A stretch of DNA of 64,000 nt, taken from positions 33,891 through 97,890 of the forward strand of contig NZ_QOLA01000027.1 in NCBI RefSeq assembly GCF_003324565.1, in the 5' to 3' direction. This DNA is from Streptomyces sp. SDr-06 (GTDB lineage Bacteria > Actinomycetota > Actinomycetes > Streptomycetales > Streptomycetaceae). Below the pieces are notes generated by a model. That model did no database searches, was not told where the DNA came from, and saw nothing but the letters and a program-made list of their open reading frames with translations. The position numbers and the translations under genes were made by a program. Positions 23,658 through 32,495 of the stretch are shown here, piece by piece. Position 1 is the stretch's first letter. The number at the start of each line of letters is the position of its first letter.

Positions 23658-24275
23658 ATGGAGCGCTGGCTGGCACTGGAACTGGCGAGCACGATCCGCC
23701 ACGACGGGGACGGTGGTGTCACCGACGACCTCGCCACTGCACACGGAGCAACCCGCTGGGTTCAGGCACAGGCCGACCTGCTGGCGGGCCATGTTCCGGC
23801 TGGAGAAACGGCAGTTGACGAGGACCTCAGGATTGAGATCATCGAACTCCGGCGTGCGGTTCGGGCACTTTTCGCCCGGGCGGTCAGTCCCGCTCCGCCC
23901 AGCTCGGCGGACGCCCGCCAGTTGATGCCGGCCGACCAGGCAGTGGCCTACCTGAACACGGTTGCCGCCCGTGAAACGGTCGTCCCGCAGATGGACTGGC
24001 CGCAGGACGGTGCCCCCACGGTCCGCCTGCTGTCGGCAGAGAACGATCCAACGGTTCGGCTCGTGGCAGCCCTGGCCCGCGCCGCCATTGACTTCCTGAG
24101 CGGCCCGCAGCGCACCCAACTACGGGCGTGCTCCGCGCCACGCTGCGTGCGCTACTTCGTCAAGAGCCACGGGCGGCAGGAATGGTGCAAACCGTCATGC
24201 GGAAACCGTGCCCGAGCAGCACGCCACTACCGGCGTCAACGCATGGCCGCCGATGCCGGTTCCACCCCGTCCTGA
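23658..24275 (+). CDS. CGNR zinc-finger transcriptional regulator
   Basis: 205 residues of the ABATE/CGNR type. The N-terminal ABATE-like domain includes LALELASTIRHDGDG. The C-terminal zinc finger reads LRACSAPRCVRYFVKSHGRQ followed by WCKPSCGNRARAARHY, supplying four cysteines and the CGNR motif. ATG 23658 sits 4 bp after GGGAAGGAGAG-type sequence; a TTG three bases earlier is possible. It is divergent from the phosphoesterase/LysE operon, with an inverted repeat between, and should regulate that operon in response to a ligand bound by the ABATE domain. Confidence 0.92.
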   Translation: MERWLALELASTIRHDGDGGVTDDLATAHGATRWVQAQADLLAGHVPAGETAVDEDLRIEIIELRRAVRALFARAVSPAPPSSADARQLMPADQAVAYLNTVAARETVVPQMDWPQDGAPTVRLLSAENDPTVRLVAALARAAIDFLSGPQRTQLRACSAPRCVRYFVKSHGRQEWCKPSCGNRARAARHYRRQRMAADAGSTPS

Positions 24276-24296
24276 CCGCATGGCCCTGATGCCCGT

Positions 24297-24970
24297 GGTC
24301 GACCCGGCCTTCGGCGGGGCCGGAGTTCCACTGGGTGGTCAGTCCCTGGATCACGGCATCCCGGTCCTTCTCCAGGCCGTGCGCGAAGGTGTGCGGTCCG
24401 GGCAGGTTCTCGGCGCGGACGGCGGTGATCCAGTCGTTGAGGTACTGGCCGGAGCGGGTGGTGAGGGCCTGAGCGAAGGCCCGGACGAGCTGGTCAGCGG
24501 CGGTGGGTTCCGGGCAGCGGGCGAGGATGTCGCCGAACTGCCGGCGTTCGTCCTCGCAGAGGCGGTTGGGGTGGCGCATCATCCAGCTGGTGACCTGTCG
24601 GACGCCCGGTGGTTCCGGGCCGACGGTGCGCATGCGGCGTCGGCGCCTCGGCCGCGGGTTGTGGCTGAGGATCCGGTAAGTGCCCTGGTGGCCCAGGCCT
24701 TTGAGCTGGCCGCGTCGGGTCGCGAAGCCGTCCACACCGAGGACTCGTGGCGGGGTCGGGCAGGGCCATCGGCACCCGCAGCAGCGTCGTACGGCTGACG
24801 GCACTGTGCAGGATCACGGCGAAACGGGCTCCGGCCCTTCCGGCCAGGGCGACCGCCACTGCCTCCAACACCCGGCGCCACACGGGCGTCCGTCGGCCGT
24901 ATCGCCTTGTCAGGCTGTCGACTTGTTCGGCGAAGGTCCGACGCGGGCACTGCGCGTTCTCGCAATACAA
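24297..24970 (-). pseudogene. ISL3-family transposase remnant
   Basis: The first piece reads CENAQCPRRTFAEQVDSLTRRY (zinc-ribbon and HTH linker of ISL3 transposases) and TTLLRVPMALPDP. A shift and a large internal deletion remove most of the catalytic core: VLGVDGFATRRG is followed almost directly by the C-terminal LVRAFAQALTTRSG and TTQWNSGPAEGRVDH. The end decays after about 24300. It is inactive. The rest of 24276-25059 shows no other gene. Confidence 0.8.
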
Positions 24971-25059
24971 ACGGCGGACCGTGCCTGATCCCTGTTCTCA
25001 TGGACAAAGCCACCTCCAGGTTTACGTGGCGGCCGCCGCGAGGCTGTCCGCGAAGCCCT

Positions 25060-25659
25060 TCAGGGGTTCGGATGGCTGCGCGGAAAGATGGCCAGCACGG
25101 TCCTGCCGTGGCGGAGTGCGAGGATGCCTGTCCGGGGGTCGATCAGCCGCTCCGAGCGTCGGCGCGGGTGGGTCCTGTTGAGGATCTCGAAGGCGGCGGT
25201 CCGAGGGGCGGGCTCCAGCCGGTCGGCCCAGGCCGGGACGTCGGGTTCCCACAGATGGATGGTGCGAGGCCCGCCGTAGGTGAGGTCTTTGATCCCGATG
25301 GAGAAGGACACGTCTCGAACCAGGCGGCGGGCGAGCCGGTCGCGGCGTCCGAGGATCTCCCGCCAGCCGTCCCAGTGGGTGGCCGGATCGACGACGGGTG
25401 GGGCGGAGGTCCATTTCTCGCCCCGGCGGCCGATCGCGGCGTTGCGCTGGGAGAGGAGGGCAGCCAGGATTCGGAACGCGGGCGACTGCGCGTCGTACTG
25501 GGCGGCGAGGCGCCGGGCCAGCCGTGCGCCGTCGGCGGACAGGTGGTGGCCGGGTACGAAGAGCCCTTCCGGCGGCCGGAGGACGTAACGGATGATCTTC
25601 ACGAGGACGACGACGATCAGCAGGCCGCCGAACGTCCCTTCCACCAACTCCCATGTCAT
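25060..25659 (-). CDS. Hypothetical protein with N-terminal membrane segment
   Basis: 199 residues from ATG 25659, preceded by GAGGGGAACGACGACC. A membrane segment spans about 9-27 (TFGGLLIVVVLVKIIRYVL). The soluble remainder includes RLAAQYDAQSPAFRILAALL, a WDGWREILGRRDRLA helix and SFSIGIKDLTYGGPRTIHLW, and ends with a strand-like region GILALRHGRTVLAIF. I do not recognise the family. The reading frame continues upstream to 26046 but that portion is Pro/Arg/Gly-rich noise. It stands alone between an ISL3 relic and a hydrolase. Confidence 0.78.
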   Translation of the reverse strand: MTWELVEGTFGGLLIVVVLVKIIRYVLRPPEGLFVPGHHLSADGARLARRLAAQYDAQSPAFRILAALLSQRNAAIGRRGEKWTSAPPVVDPATHWDGWREILGRRDRLARRLVRDVSFSIGIKDLTYGGPRTIHLWEPDVPAWADRLEPAPRTAAFEILNRTHPRRRSERLIDPRTGILALRHGRTVLAIFPRSHPNP

Positions 25660-26107
25660 GGGTCGTCGTTCCCCTCGCCGGGCCGCAGGTCCGCAGTGAC
25701 TGCCACTCCGCCCGGAGGACGGGCGGCCGGGGGTGGATGGTTCCCCGGTGCCTGGCGCCGCGCGCGGCGCAGGGGCCGGTTTTCGCGGTGGCTGGTGGCC
25801 GGGCGCGAAAGGCATGCCCACGTGCCCGTGCACGTGAGAGAGCGGCCCGGCCACCGTTCCGCAAGGAATGAGCGACCGACAGGGGCGCGGTCGGCCGCGG
25901 GCAGAACCTGCTGCTCGGCGCCGCTCCGCACGCCGCAGCCCGGCACGTCCCCCTCGGCCCGGGACCGCCCGCGGCCTCGGCGTCCGCGGCGTACCGTTCC
26001 GAAGTGCCTTGCGGGGCAGTATGAAGTGTCGCTTCAGTTGGGGCACTGGCCGGTTCTGGCGGTCGGGTCAAAGACCCGGATGGCAGGAGGGGAAAGGTGG
26101 CAGTTTC
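25660..26107. other. Intergenic region without a supported gene
   Basis: Only GC-rich shadow frames are present on both strands. It must hold the promoter of the hydrolase at 26108; GGAGGGGAAAGG near 26085-26096 is the only notable motif. Confidence 0.5.
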
Positions 26108-26803
26108 ATGATCGGCCCTGGCGCGCCACGAGTACGGCGGATCACTCGCCCTGATGTGATCCTGCGCGGGGACGAGGTCGGTGGCGGACCGACCTTCCTG
26201 CTCCTTCACGCCGGTGGCGAGCGCCGTCAGGTGTGGCGACCGGTCAGCGAGGTCCTCGTCGATGCCGGGTACCGGTGTGTGGCCTTCGACCAGCGAGGTC
26301 ACGGCGACAGCGAGGGCAGCGCTCGGACACTGTCCGCGTGCGCGGACGACGTCGCCGCGATGGTGCACGCCGAGCCACCGGCAAGCGTGGTCGTCGGTGC
26401 CTCACTCGGCGGGCTCGCCGCCGTCGCCGCTCTCATGGATCCGGCCGTGCGGGCCAGGGTGGCGGGGCTGGTGCTGGTCGACGTCGTGCCCTGCCTCGAA
26501 CCCTCCAGGGTCCGCCGCTTCCTTGCTTCCGTCGGCCCGCTCGGCGCCCACACCGAGCTCGTCGAGGACATCCTCACCCAGGTTCCACGGCTACGGCAGG
26601 TCACCGCTCAACTCGACCTGCCCGTCCTGCTCGTCCATGGCGACAACGGCTCCTCGCTCACCGACGAGGACATCGACCAGTTGCTGCACCTGGCTCCGCA
26701 GACCACGGTCCGGCCCATCCACGGCGCCGGGCACCTCATCGCCCGCGATCAGCCCGTGGCCTTGGCCCAGGCCGTCATCGCCACCACCGCGGCCTGGCGG
26801 TAA
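26108..26803 (+). CDS. Alpha/beta hydrolase
   Basis: 231 residues. The fold is shown by FLLLHAGGERRQVWRPVSEV, CVAFDQRGHGDSEG and the nucleophile elbow VVVGASLGGLAAV with S99. The acid is likely the Asp in LLVHGDNGS and the histidine the one in IHGAGHLIA. It belongs to the epoxide-hydrolase/haloperoxidase-like group of small alpha/beta hydrolases. ATG 26108 has AAAGGTGGCAG upstream. It converges on the AraC gene (29 bp apart), so the two are not co-regulated from one promoter. Confidence 0.9.
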   Translation: MIGPGAPRVRRITRPDVILRGDEVGGGPTFLLLHAGGERRQVWRPVSEVLVDAGYRCVAFDQRGHGDSEGSARTLSACADDVAAMVHAEPPASVVVGASLGGLAAVAALMDPAVRARVAGLVLVDVVPCLEPSRVRRFLASVGPLGAHTELVEDILTQVPRLRQVTAQLDLPVLLVHGDNGSSLTDEDIDQLLHLAPQTTVRPIHGAGHLIARDQPVALAQAVIATTAAWR

Positions 26804-26832
26804 GCGCGCCGCCCGGCGTTGCCTACGCACCC

Positions 26833-27600
26833 CTATCCGGCGGCCCGGTAGGCGCTCGGGGGGCGGCCCAGCAGGGTGCGGAAAGCGGTGGTGAACGCCG
26901 CCGGGCTGTCGTAGCCGAGGTCGGCCGCGATCCGGGTGACCGGCGTGCCGGCGGCCAGGTGCCGCAGGGAGTGCACGACGCAGGCCCGTTGCCGCCACTG
27001 CGCGAAGTTCAGGCCCGTGGCGGCGCGGAACCGGCGGCCCAGGGTGCGTTCGCTGATGCCAAGGGCCGCGGCCCAGCGGGCGGGCGGATCGTGGACGTCG
27101 GGGTGGCGCAGGAACGCCTCGCACAGCCGCCGAAGTGCTGGGTCGGCGGGCAGCGGGATGTCCAGGGGCAACGGTGCCAGGTCGGCCAGTTCGTGCAGGA
27201 GCAGGCCGACCAGGGCCGCGTCGCGGCCGTGCTCCGGATAGTGCGGCTTCATGTCGACGGCTGCCAGGAGCAGTTCGCGCAGCAGCGCGGAGACCTCGAC
27301 CACGCGGCAGCGGGTGGGGAACCACGGCACGGCGGCGGGCTCGATGTAGAGGCTGCGGGTGCTGACCCCGGGCATGGAGACCTGGTGCCGGGTCCCGGCC
27401 GGGATCAGCACCGCGCGATCGGGGGGCACCGTCCACGTGCCCTGCGCCGTCGCCAACTCCATGACGCCGGTCGCGGCGTACAGCACCTGGGCCCGGCGGT
27501 GTTGGTGGTAGGGCAGCAGGTGGCCGGGCGGGTAGTCGGTACCGATGGCCAGCACGGCACGATCGCAGCCGTCGACCTCGTCGATCCGGACGTTGCGCAC
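26833..27600 (-). CDS. AraC-family transcriptional regulator
   Basis: 255 residues: N-terminal cupin (HLLPYHQHRRAQVLYAATGV, VPPDRAVLIPAGTRHQV) and C-terminal AraC HTH pair (about 155-250) with WAAALGISERTLGRRFRAAT and LGYDSPAAFTTAFRTLLG, ending PSAYR. This is the YdeC/NimR-like branch. GTG 27600 is 87 bp from the start of the divergent TauE/SafE permease, the presumed target; such pairs are common for exporter genes. Confidence 0.92.
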   Translation of the reverse strand: MRNVRIDEVDGCDRAVLAIGTDYPPGHLLPYHQHRRAQVLYAATGVMELATAQGTWTVPPDRAVLIPAGTRHQVSMPGVSTRSLYIEPAAVPWFPTRCRVVEVSALLRELLLAAVDMKPHYPEHGRDAALVGLLLHELADLAPLPLDIPLPADPALRRLCEAFLRHPDVHDPPARWAAALGISERTLGRRFRAATGLNFAQWRQRACVVHSLRHLAAGTPVTRIAADLGYDSPAAFTTAFRTLLGRPPSAYRAAG

Positions 27601-27687
27601 ACCGCCAGACTAGGTCTCCGCTGTCCGATCCACAAAAGCACGTGGCATTCATTCGATTGCCCGCCATGCAGCCAGGTCCGTAGCGTC

Positions 27688-28503
27688 GTGGAAGTGCTGA
27701 CTTCCTACCTTCTGCTTCTTCTGTTCGGCTGCTTGACCGGGGTGACCACGGTGTTCTTCGGGTTCGGCGGCGGCTTCGTCACCGTTCCCGTCGTCTACGG
27801 ACTCTGGAGCGTCACAGCGCGCTCCGGCGCCGACGCGATGCACGTGGCGGTGGCGACATCGACGGCCGTCATGGTCGTCAACTCGGCCCTCGCCACCCTG
27901 GCGCAGTGGCGCCAGGGTCGGCTGCGCCGGGAGTACGTCTGGCCGATGGCCGCGTTCGTACTGGTCGGCGCGGTGGCCGGGTCCTTCGCGGCGACCCGGA
28001 TCGGCGACGCCGCGCTGCGGGTGCTGTTCGCCGCGTATCTGCTGGCCACGATCACCGACAGCCTGCTGCGCAAAGGCTTCCTGTCCGTCCCGCAGACCCG
28101 AGAGCCGCGTCCGCTGAGCCGCCCGGCCAGGACGCTGGGCGGGGTCGGGATCGGCTCGGTCGCCGCGTGCCTGGGCGTGGGCGGCAGCGTGATGACCGTG
28201 CCGCTGCTGCGCCGCCGGGGCCTGCCGATGGCCCAGGCGACGGCAATGGCCAACCCGCTCAGCGTGCCCGTCGCCGTGGTCGGCACCGCCGTCTACGCCC
28301 TCGCCGCCCCCACCCTGCACGCCCGGGCCGGAGTCCTCGGCTACATCGACCTGCCCGCCTGCGCCGCGCTGCTCGGCGGCTCACTGCCCACCATCGCCCT
28401 GGCCCGCCGCGCCACGGCCCGCGTCCCGGACCGGGCCCACTCCGTCGCCTACGTCGCCCTGCTGGTGACCGTCCTGCTGGTCCTGCTTGTCATGGGGATC
28501 TGA
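27688..28503 (+). CDS. TauE/SafE-family membrane permease
   Basis: 271 residues with about eight membrane helices. Typical motifs are FGCLTGVTTVFFGFGGGFV in helix 1 (the TauE/SafE glycine-rich loop) and the repeated version IGSVAACLGVGGSVMTVPLL in the second half. The family moves sulfur-containing anions or other organic anions. GTG 27688 starts close to the first helix; the much longer open frame upstream is the shadow of the AraC gene. It faces the AraC regulator. Confidence 0.92.
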   Translation: MEVLTSYLLLLLFGCLTGVTTVFFGFGGGFVTVPVVYGLWSVTARSGADAMHVAVATSTAVMVVNSALATLAQWRQGRLRREYVWPMAAFVLVGAVAGSFAATRIGDAALRVLFAAYLLATITDSLLRKGFLSVPQTREPRPLSRPARTLGGVGIGSVAACLGVGGSVMTVPLLRRRGLPMAQATAMANPLSVPVAVVGTAVYALAAPTLHARAGVLGYIDLPACAALLGGSLPTIALARRATARVPDRAHSVAYVALLVTVLLVLLVMGI

Positions 28504-28721
28504 ACGGTGCTCGGGATACCTCGTTCACGGAGGGCGACCTGCGGGCGATCGAAGTCCTGGGGCGTGCTCTGGAGGGCACTGGCAAGTCGTTCGTTGGCAC
28601 ACCGCGCCGACGGGCTCCGTCCGTCAGTATGGAGAGGACGTGCTCATGGCCACCGCCTGATCCCGCGCTCCGGAACCTCCGGGCCATTGCCTTTCCAGTC
28701 AGGCCGGCTGGGAGCGGACCC

Positions 28722-28757
28722 CTGCAACCAGGACTGTGGCACCTCTATAGTGGCTTT
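28722..28757 (+). promoter_or_regulatory. Probable leaderless promoter of the toxin-antitoxin operon
   Basis: TATAGT at 28746-28751 is a good -10 box and CTGCAA at 28722-28727 a weak -35, with an 18-bp spacer. The antitoxin ATG (28758) lies exactly where transcription should begin, seven bases after the -10. No Shine-Dalgarno precedes the ATG, which supports a leaderless mRNA. Confidence 0.6.
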
Positions 28758-29042
28758 ATGGCGACGACGACGATTCAGGTTCCGCGGGAGACCCGTGATC
28801 ATCTGGCGGAGCTCGCGCGGGAGCGGGGGATGAGTCTGGGGCAGCTGGTCGAGGCGCTCGCGGCAGAGCAGCCGACGGCCGCTCAGCGGGCGGAGCGCCT
28901 GGCCGCGGACCGTGAGACGGCGAGGCAGATGCTGGGCGTCGACCTCAGCGACGAGGACTTCGACCGGGCTCCGGATGTCCTGGGCAACATCTACCGGATC
29001 GCTGCGGAGAAGGCTCGGGCCGCTCGGGGCAGCGCCGCGTGA
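28758..29042 (+). CDS. Ribbon-helix-helix-type antitoxin (VapB-like)
   Basis: 94 residues. It begins ATTTIQVPRETRDHLAELAR followed by a second helix (SLGQLVEALAAEQ), the beta-alpha-alpha pattern of RHH DNA-binding antitoxins. The C-terminal part is charged and helical, suitable for toxin binding. The stop overlaps the toxin start (GTGA), a typical toxin-antitoxin junction. It should dimerise, bind the promoter and neutralise the downstream PIN-like protein. Confidence 0.85.
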   Translation: MATTTIQVPRETRDHLAELARERGMSLGQLVEALAAEQPTAAQRAERLAADRETARQMLGVDLSDEDFDRAPDVLGNIYRIAAEKARAARGSAA

Positions 29043-29437
29043 TCATTCTGGACACCAGTGCCGTCCGCGCTCTCGCCGACGGCCACAGGGCGCTGAGCCT
29101 GCTCGCCGGGAACATGGCCAACACGCCGGGCGACCGTCTCAACGTCCCGGCCCTGTGCCTGATGCAGGCCGAGGCCGAAGACGCCCACCTCTCCCACAAG
29201 GTCCTCGCCTTCTCCTCCGTCACCGTCGACACCCTCGACACCATCGCCTCCGTCAGCGTCGGCACCATGATCCGCGACGGCTACGGCGGCCCCGACACCT
29301 GCCACGCCCTGTACTGCGCACTGCCGCGGGCGGAGTTTACGGGGATGTCGATCCTGCTGACCGGCGATGAGGACGCCTATCCGCCCGGTGTGGTGACGGT
29401 CGACATCGACTCACCCGGCATGCTGGGTTTCCACTGA
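29039..29437 (+). CDS. PIN-like toxin (VapC-like)
   Basis: 132 residues. It starts IILDTSAVRALADGHRAL, the first acidic strand of the PIN ribonuclease fold, with further acidic residues in QAEAEDAHL and LTGDEDAYPPGV near the positions where PIN domains bind metal. GTG 29039 overlaps the antitoxin stop, so it is coupled. Members cleave tRNA or rRNA when released. The sequence is divergent and a few canonical PIN residues cannot be assigned with certainty. Confidence 0.75.
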   Translation: MIILDTSAVRALADGHRALSLLAGNMANTPGDRLNVPALCLMQAEAEDAHLSHKVLAFSSVTVDTLDTIASVSVGTMIRDGYGGPDTCHALYCALPRAEFTGMSILLTGDEDAYPPGVVTVDIDSPGMLGFH

Positions 29438-29807
29438 CCCGGCCCCGCGCCCGGACAGGCCTCCTGCGCACGGAGCGGGTGCTGATGTTCCGGATCACTC
29501 GGGTGCGAAGCACCGGAGTGAGAGGACGGGCGCTCAAAGTCTGAAGCCGACGTAGGTCACCAGGCCCTGCTCCTCGTCCTGTTGGCGCCAGAGAGGGTGG
29601 CGCGGGGTCAGTGGCGTCCAAGCCAAGCAGGGACAGCATCCGGCCGCGTGGTCCTGGCACGAGGGAGCAGGAGCAGGCGGCGGTTGCGTCGGCCACCCTG
29701 AGACCAGGACGTCCCGACGCGGACGGTGGTGAGCCGCATGCCGAGGGGCGAACGGGCAGGAGGGCGTTCCAGTGGTGGCCCCTTGGTGCCCCAGGGGTGG
29801 AAGGCGG
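29438..29807. other. Intergenic region with a gene-like 3' fragment
   Basis: On the minus strand 29540-29616 reads LTPRHPLWRQQDEEQGLVTY then VGFRL and a stop, which looks like the end of a real protein but has no upstream continuation. The rest holds nothing I can assign. Confidence 0.3.
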
Positions 29808-30425
29808 CTAGCGTCGTACTTTGAAGCGCAGGTGCAGCACCCTGTCGCCCTGGATCACCACGTGGGGGTCCTCCAGCAGATGCTGCTCGGCGATGGTGCC
29901 GAAGAAGCGCAGGCCGGATCCGAACACCACCGGGACCACGTCCATCGCCACCTCGTCCACGAGACCCGCTGCGAGGATCTGGGCACCCGCGTCGCCGGCG
30001 TTCACCGCCACGATCCGGTCCCCGGCGAGTTGCTGTGCCTTCTCGATCGCGGCCGTCACGCCGTCGACGAAGTGGTACGACGCCTCGGGGTGCCAGCCCT
30101 CCGGCTTCGGCCGGTGCGACACGACGACCACGTGGTCGCCCGCGGGCGGCCTGCCCTCCCAGCCGTTCACCTGGTCGAAGAGGTTGCGGCCCATCACGAT
30201 GGTGCCGACCGATTCCCACGTCGACCGCACGTAGTCCGCCGAGGCGCGAGATACCTTGAACGCGCTTCCCGAGCCGGAGTGGTCGAATTCCTCACCCTCG
30301 CCCTTTCCGAGGACGATCGGCACGTCACCGCTGAAGTACCACTCGTGCAGGGGGCCCACGTCGCCCTTCTCGTCGGCGATGAATCCGTCCACCGACACCA
30401 CACTCTGCAGGATCACCGTACCCAC
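29808..30425 (-). CDS. Dihydrofolate reductase-like (RibD C-terminal) protein
   Basis: 205 residues of the DHFR/RibD C-terminal family: VILQSVVSVDGFIADEKGDV at the N-terminus, GTIVMGRNLFDQVNGWEGRP in the centre and VAMDVVPVVFGSGLRFFG near the end. Members reduce or bind pyrimidine/pterin-type substrates with NADPH; the true substrate of this clade is usually unknown. GTG 30425 is preceded by GAGGAGG, which decides the start over the longer frame to 30485. It is monocistronic. Confidence 0.9.
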   Translation of the reverse strand: MGTVILQSVVSVDGFIADEKGDVGPLHEWYFSGDVPIVLGKGEGEEFDHSGSGSAFKVSRASADYVRSTWESVGTIVMGRNLFDQVNGWEGRPPAGDHVVVVSHRPKPEGWHPEASYHFVDGVTAAIEKAQQLAGDRIVAVNAGDAGAQILAAGLVDEVAMDVVPVVFGSGLRFFGTIAEQHLLEDPHVVIQGDRVLHLRFKVRR

Positions 30426-30874
30426 GGGGCCTCCTCGTCGTCTCCCGGCGTTCGCACCGCAATACTCGCGTGGCGCGACGGCCACGTGAAGTGCCTCTCA
30501 TCCCGGCGCGTCACCGTCCCTGGGAAATCAAGTGCTGAACGGGCCCGCACAGTTGGACGGCGGTGACCTTGGCCGCGTCGTCGACGGGGCCGACGGCGTC
30601 CGGCCGATGCGGCCGTATACATGGCAGAACAGGTGCTCCGGGCTGCAGGGTGCGCCCGGGCGCGGCCAGTTGGTCACAAAATGTCGTGGCCGCCGCCCGG
30701 ACCGCTCTGCGGACGGAAGCCCATCGCAGCACGAGTCCCGAACTCCTCTCGCCGCCCAGTCGCTGCCCGCAGATGGCCTGGGCGAACACGTCGCCGCTCC
30801 GGTTCCTGACGGAGGCGGCGGCGCACGCGCGAGCCGGGCCACAAGCGGTTTCGCGCCACGGCGCGGCGGGGCGT
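30426..30874. other. Intergenic region without a supported gene
   Basis: Several GC-rich frames run through it, none with a Shine-Dalgarno and protein-like composition. A minus-strand frame ending 30511 has slightly coding-like text but no recognisable family. Confidence 0.4.
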
Positions 30875-30991
30875 TCAGGAGCTGGTGAGCAGTTGTTTGA
30901 GCTTGAGTCCCAGTTCGTACATGCCGTACGCGAACGGCACGCCGACCCACAGCCAGGCGACGGCGAACAAGGCTCTTTTGCGGACGGTCAT
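30875..30991 (-). CDS. Small single-helix subunit of the MFS transporter
   Basis: 38 residues from ATG 30991: a basic start (MTVRKR), one hydrophobic helix (ALFAVAWLWVGVPFAYG) and a lysine-bearing tail (ELGLKLKQLL). The ATG overlaps the stop of the OFA-type MFS gene (ATGA), preceded by GGAGGGAGC. Proteins of this kind are annotated as small subunits of MFS transporters beside oxalate/formate antiporter-like genes. It probably packs against the transporter in the membrane; its contribution is not known. Confidence 0.8.
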   Translation of the reverse strand: MTVRKRALFAVAWLWVGVPFAYGMYELGLKLKQLLTSS

Positions 30992-32343
30992 GACAGTGCT
31001 CCCTCCTCCGGGGTGAGGAGTGCCGATTCGCCTGCGGCGGCGGGGGGTTCATGGTGGCGCGGGTGGACGGGGCGTACCAGTTCGTTGGCCGCGAAGCCCA
31101 CCGCGAGGAGCCCGATCATGATGAAGAAGGAGGTGGTGTAGAGGGCGGGTCCGGTGCGTCCGGCATGCTTCTGCGCGTCGGCGATGGCGTTGACGATCAG
31201 CGGGCCGAGGACGCCCGCGGTGGACCAGGCCGTGAGGAGCCGGCCGTGGATCGCGCCGACCTGGTAGGTGCCGAAGAGGTCCTTGAGGTAGGCGGGGATG
31301 GTGGCGAAGCCGCCGCCGTAGAAGGAGAGGATGACGGCGGCGCAGATGATGAACAGCGGCTTCGAGGCGTTGCCGGTGAGCGCGATGAGCAGGTACATCA
31401 GCGCTCCGAGGCCGAGGTAGGCGCGGTAGACGTTCTTGCGGCCGAGGACGTCGGAGGCCGAGGACCACAGGATGCGGCCGAGCATGTTGGCGAGCGAGAG
31501 CAGCCCGACGAAGCCCGCGGCGGCGGGCGCCGCGACTGATGACGTCGTACCGGCGAAGAAGTCCCTGATCATCGGCGCGGCCTTCTCCAGGATGCCGATT
31601 CCGGCGGTCACGTTCATACAGAGCACAACCCACAGGCACCAGAACTGCGGGGTGCGCACGGCGTTGCGGGCGGAGACCTGGTGGGTGGCGGTCGGGGCGT
31701 CGCTCGCCGGAAGCGAGGGGGGCCGCCAGCCGTCCGGGGGCAGCCGCACCAGGAGCACGCCGAGCGTCATGAAGACCGCGTAGCCGGCCCCCATCACGAG
31801 AAAGGTCCGCGCGATGCCTGCCGAGTCCGCGCCGAAGGAGGAGAGCAGCTGGGTGGAGAGGGGCGCCGCGATGAGGGCGCCGCCGCCGAACCCCATGATG
31901 GCGATGCCGGTGGCCATGCCCGGCCGGTCGGGGAACCATTTGATGAGGGTGGAGACCGGCGAGATGTAGCCGATGCCGAGTCCGATGCCGCCGATGAAGC
32001 CGTAGCCGAGGACCACGAGCCAGTACTGGCGAGTGGCGGCGCCGAGCGCGGCGACCAGGAACCCGGAGGAGAAGCAGACCGCTGAGACGGCCATCGCCCA
32101 CCGGGGCCCGTTGCGCTCCACGAGGGTGCCGCCGAAGGCCGCGGACAGGCCGAGCATGACGATGGCGAGCTGGAACGGCAGGGCGGACGCGGTGCCCGAC
32201 AGGCCGAGCGAGGATTCCAGGGGCGGTTTGAAGACGCTCCAGGCGTACGCCTGGCCGATGGCGAGGTGGATGGAGAGCGCGGCGGGCGGCACGAGCCAGC
32301 GGCTCCACCCCTGTGGGGACGGCGTGCGCGAGCGGGCGAGCAT
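30988..32343 (-). CDS. OFA-family MFS transporter
   Basis: 451 residues with about 12 membrane helices. Family features include HLAIGQAYAWSVFKPPLE after the first helix, GGIGLGIGYISPVSTLIKWF in the helix 4 region and SFYGGGFATIPAYLKDLFGT in the second half, as in oxalate/formate or monocarboxylate transporters. ATG 32343 is chosen from several; it gives the normal N-terminus. It is translationally coupled to the 38-residue small subunit downstream. Likely substrate: a small organic anion. Confidence 0.92.
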   Translation of the reverse strand: MLARSRTPSPQGWSRWLVPPAALSIHLAIGQAYAWSVFKPPLESSLGLSGTASALPFQLAIVMLGLSAAFGGTLVERNGPRWAMAVSAVCFSSGFLVAALGAATRQYWLVVLGYGFIGGIGLGIGYISPVSTLIKWFPDRPGMATGIAIMGFGGGALIAAPLSTQLLSSFGADSAGIARTFLVMGAGYAVFMTLGVLLVRLPPDGWRPPSLPASDAPTATHQVSARNAVRTPQFWCLWVVLCMNVTAGIGILEKAAPMIRDFFAGTTSSVAAPAAAGFVGLLSLANMLGRILWSSASDVLGRKNVYRAYLGLGALMYLLIALTGNASKPLFIICAAVILSFYGGGFATIPAYLKDLFGTYQVGAIHGRLLTAWSTAGVLGPLIVNAIADAQKHAGRTGPALYTTSFFIMIGLLAVGFAANELVRPVHPRHHEPPAAAGESALLTPEEGALS

Positions 32344-32495
32344 GCCGCGGACCGTACAGCAGACCGGCAACGCGCGGAAGACTGCCAGCCGTCGGCGCAA
32401 CAGGCGCATCGCATCCACAGATCCCGGCCGCGATGGCGAAGAGCTGCGGCCGCTCCCGCTGGAGCCGGGCTGACGACGGTGGCGAGCCGCGTGGC

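Noticed and set aside
26233..28503. 756-residue plus-strand ORF
   Set aside because: Its first two thirds are antisense to the AraC gene; only the part from GTG 27688 (TauE/SafE) is real.
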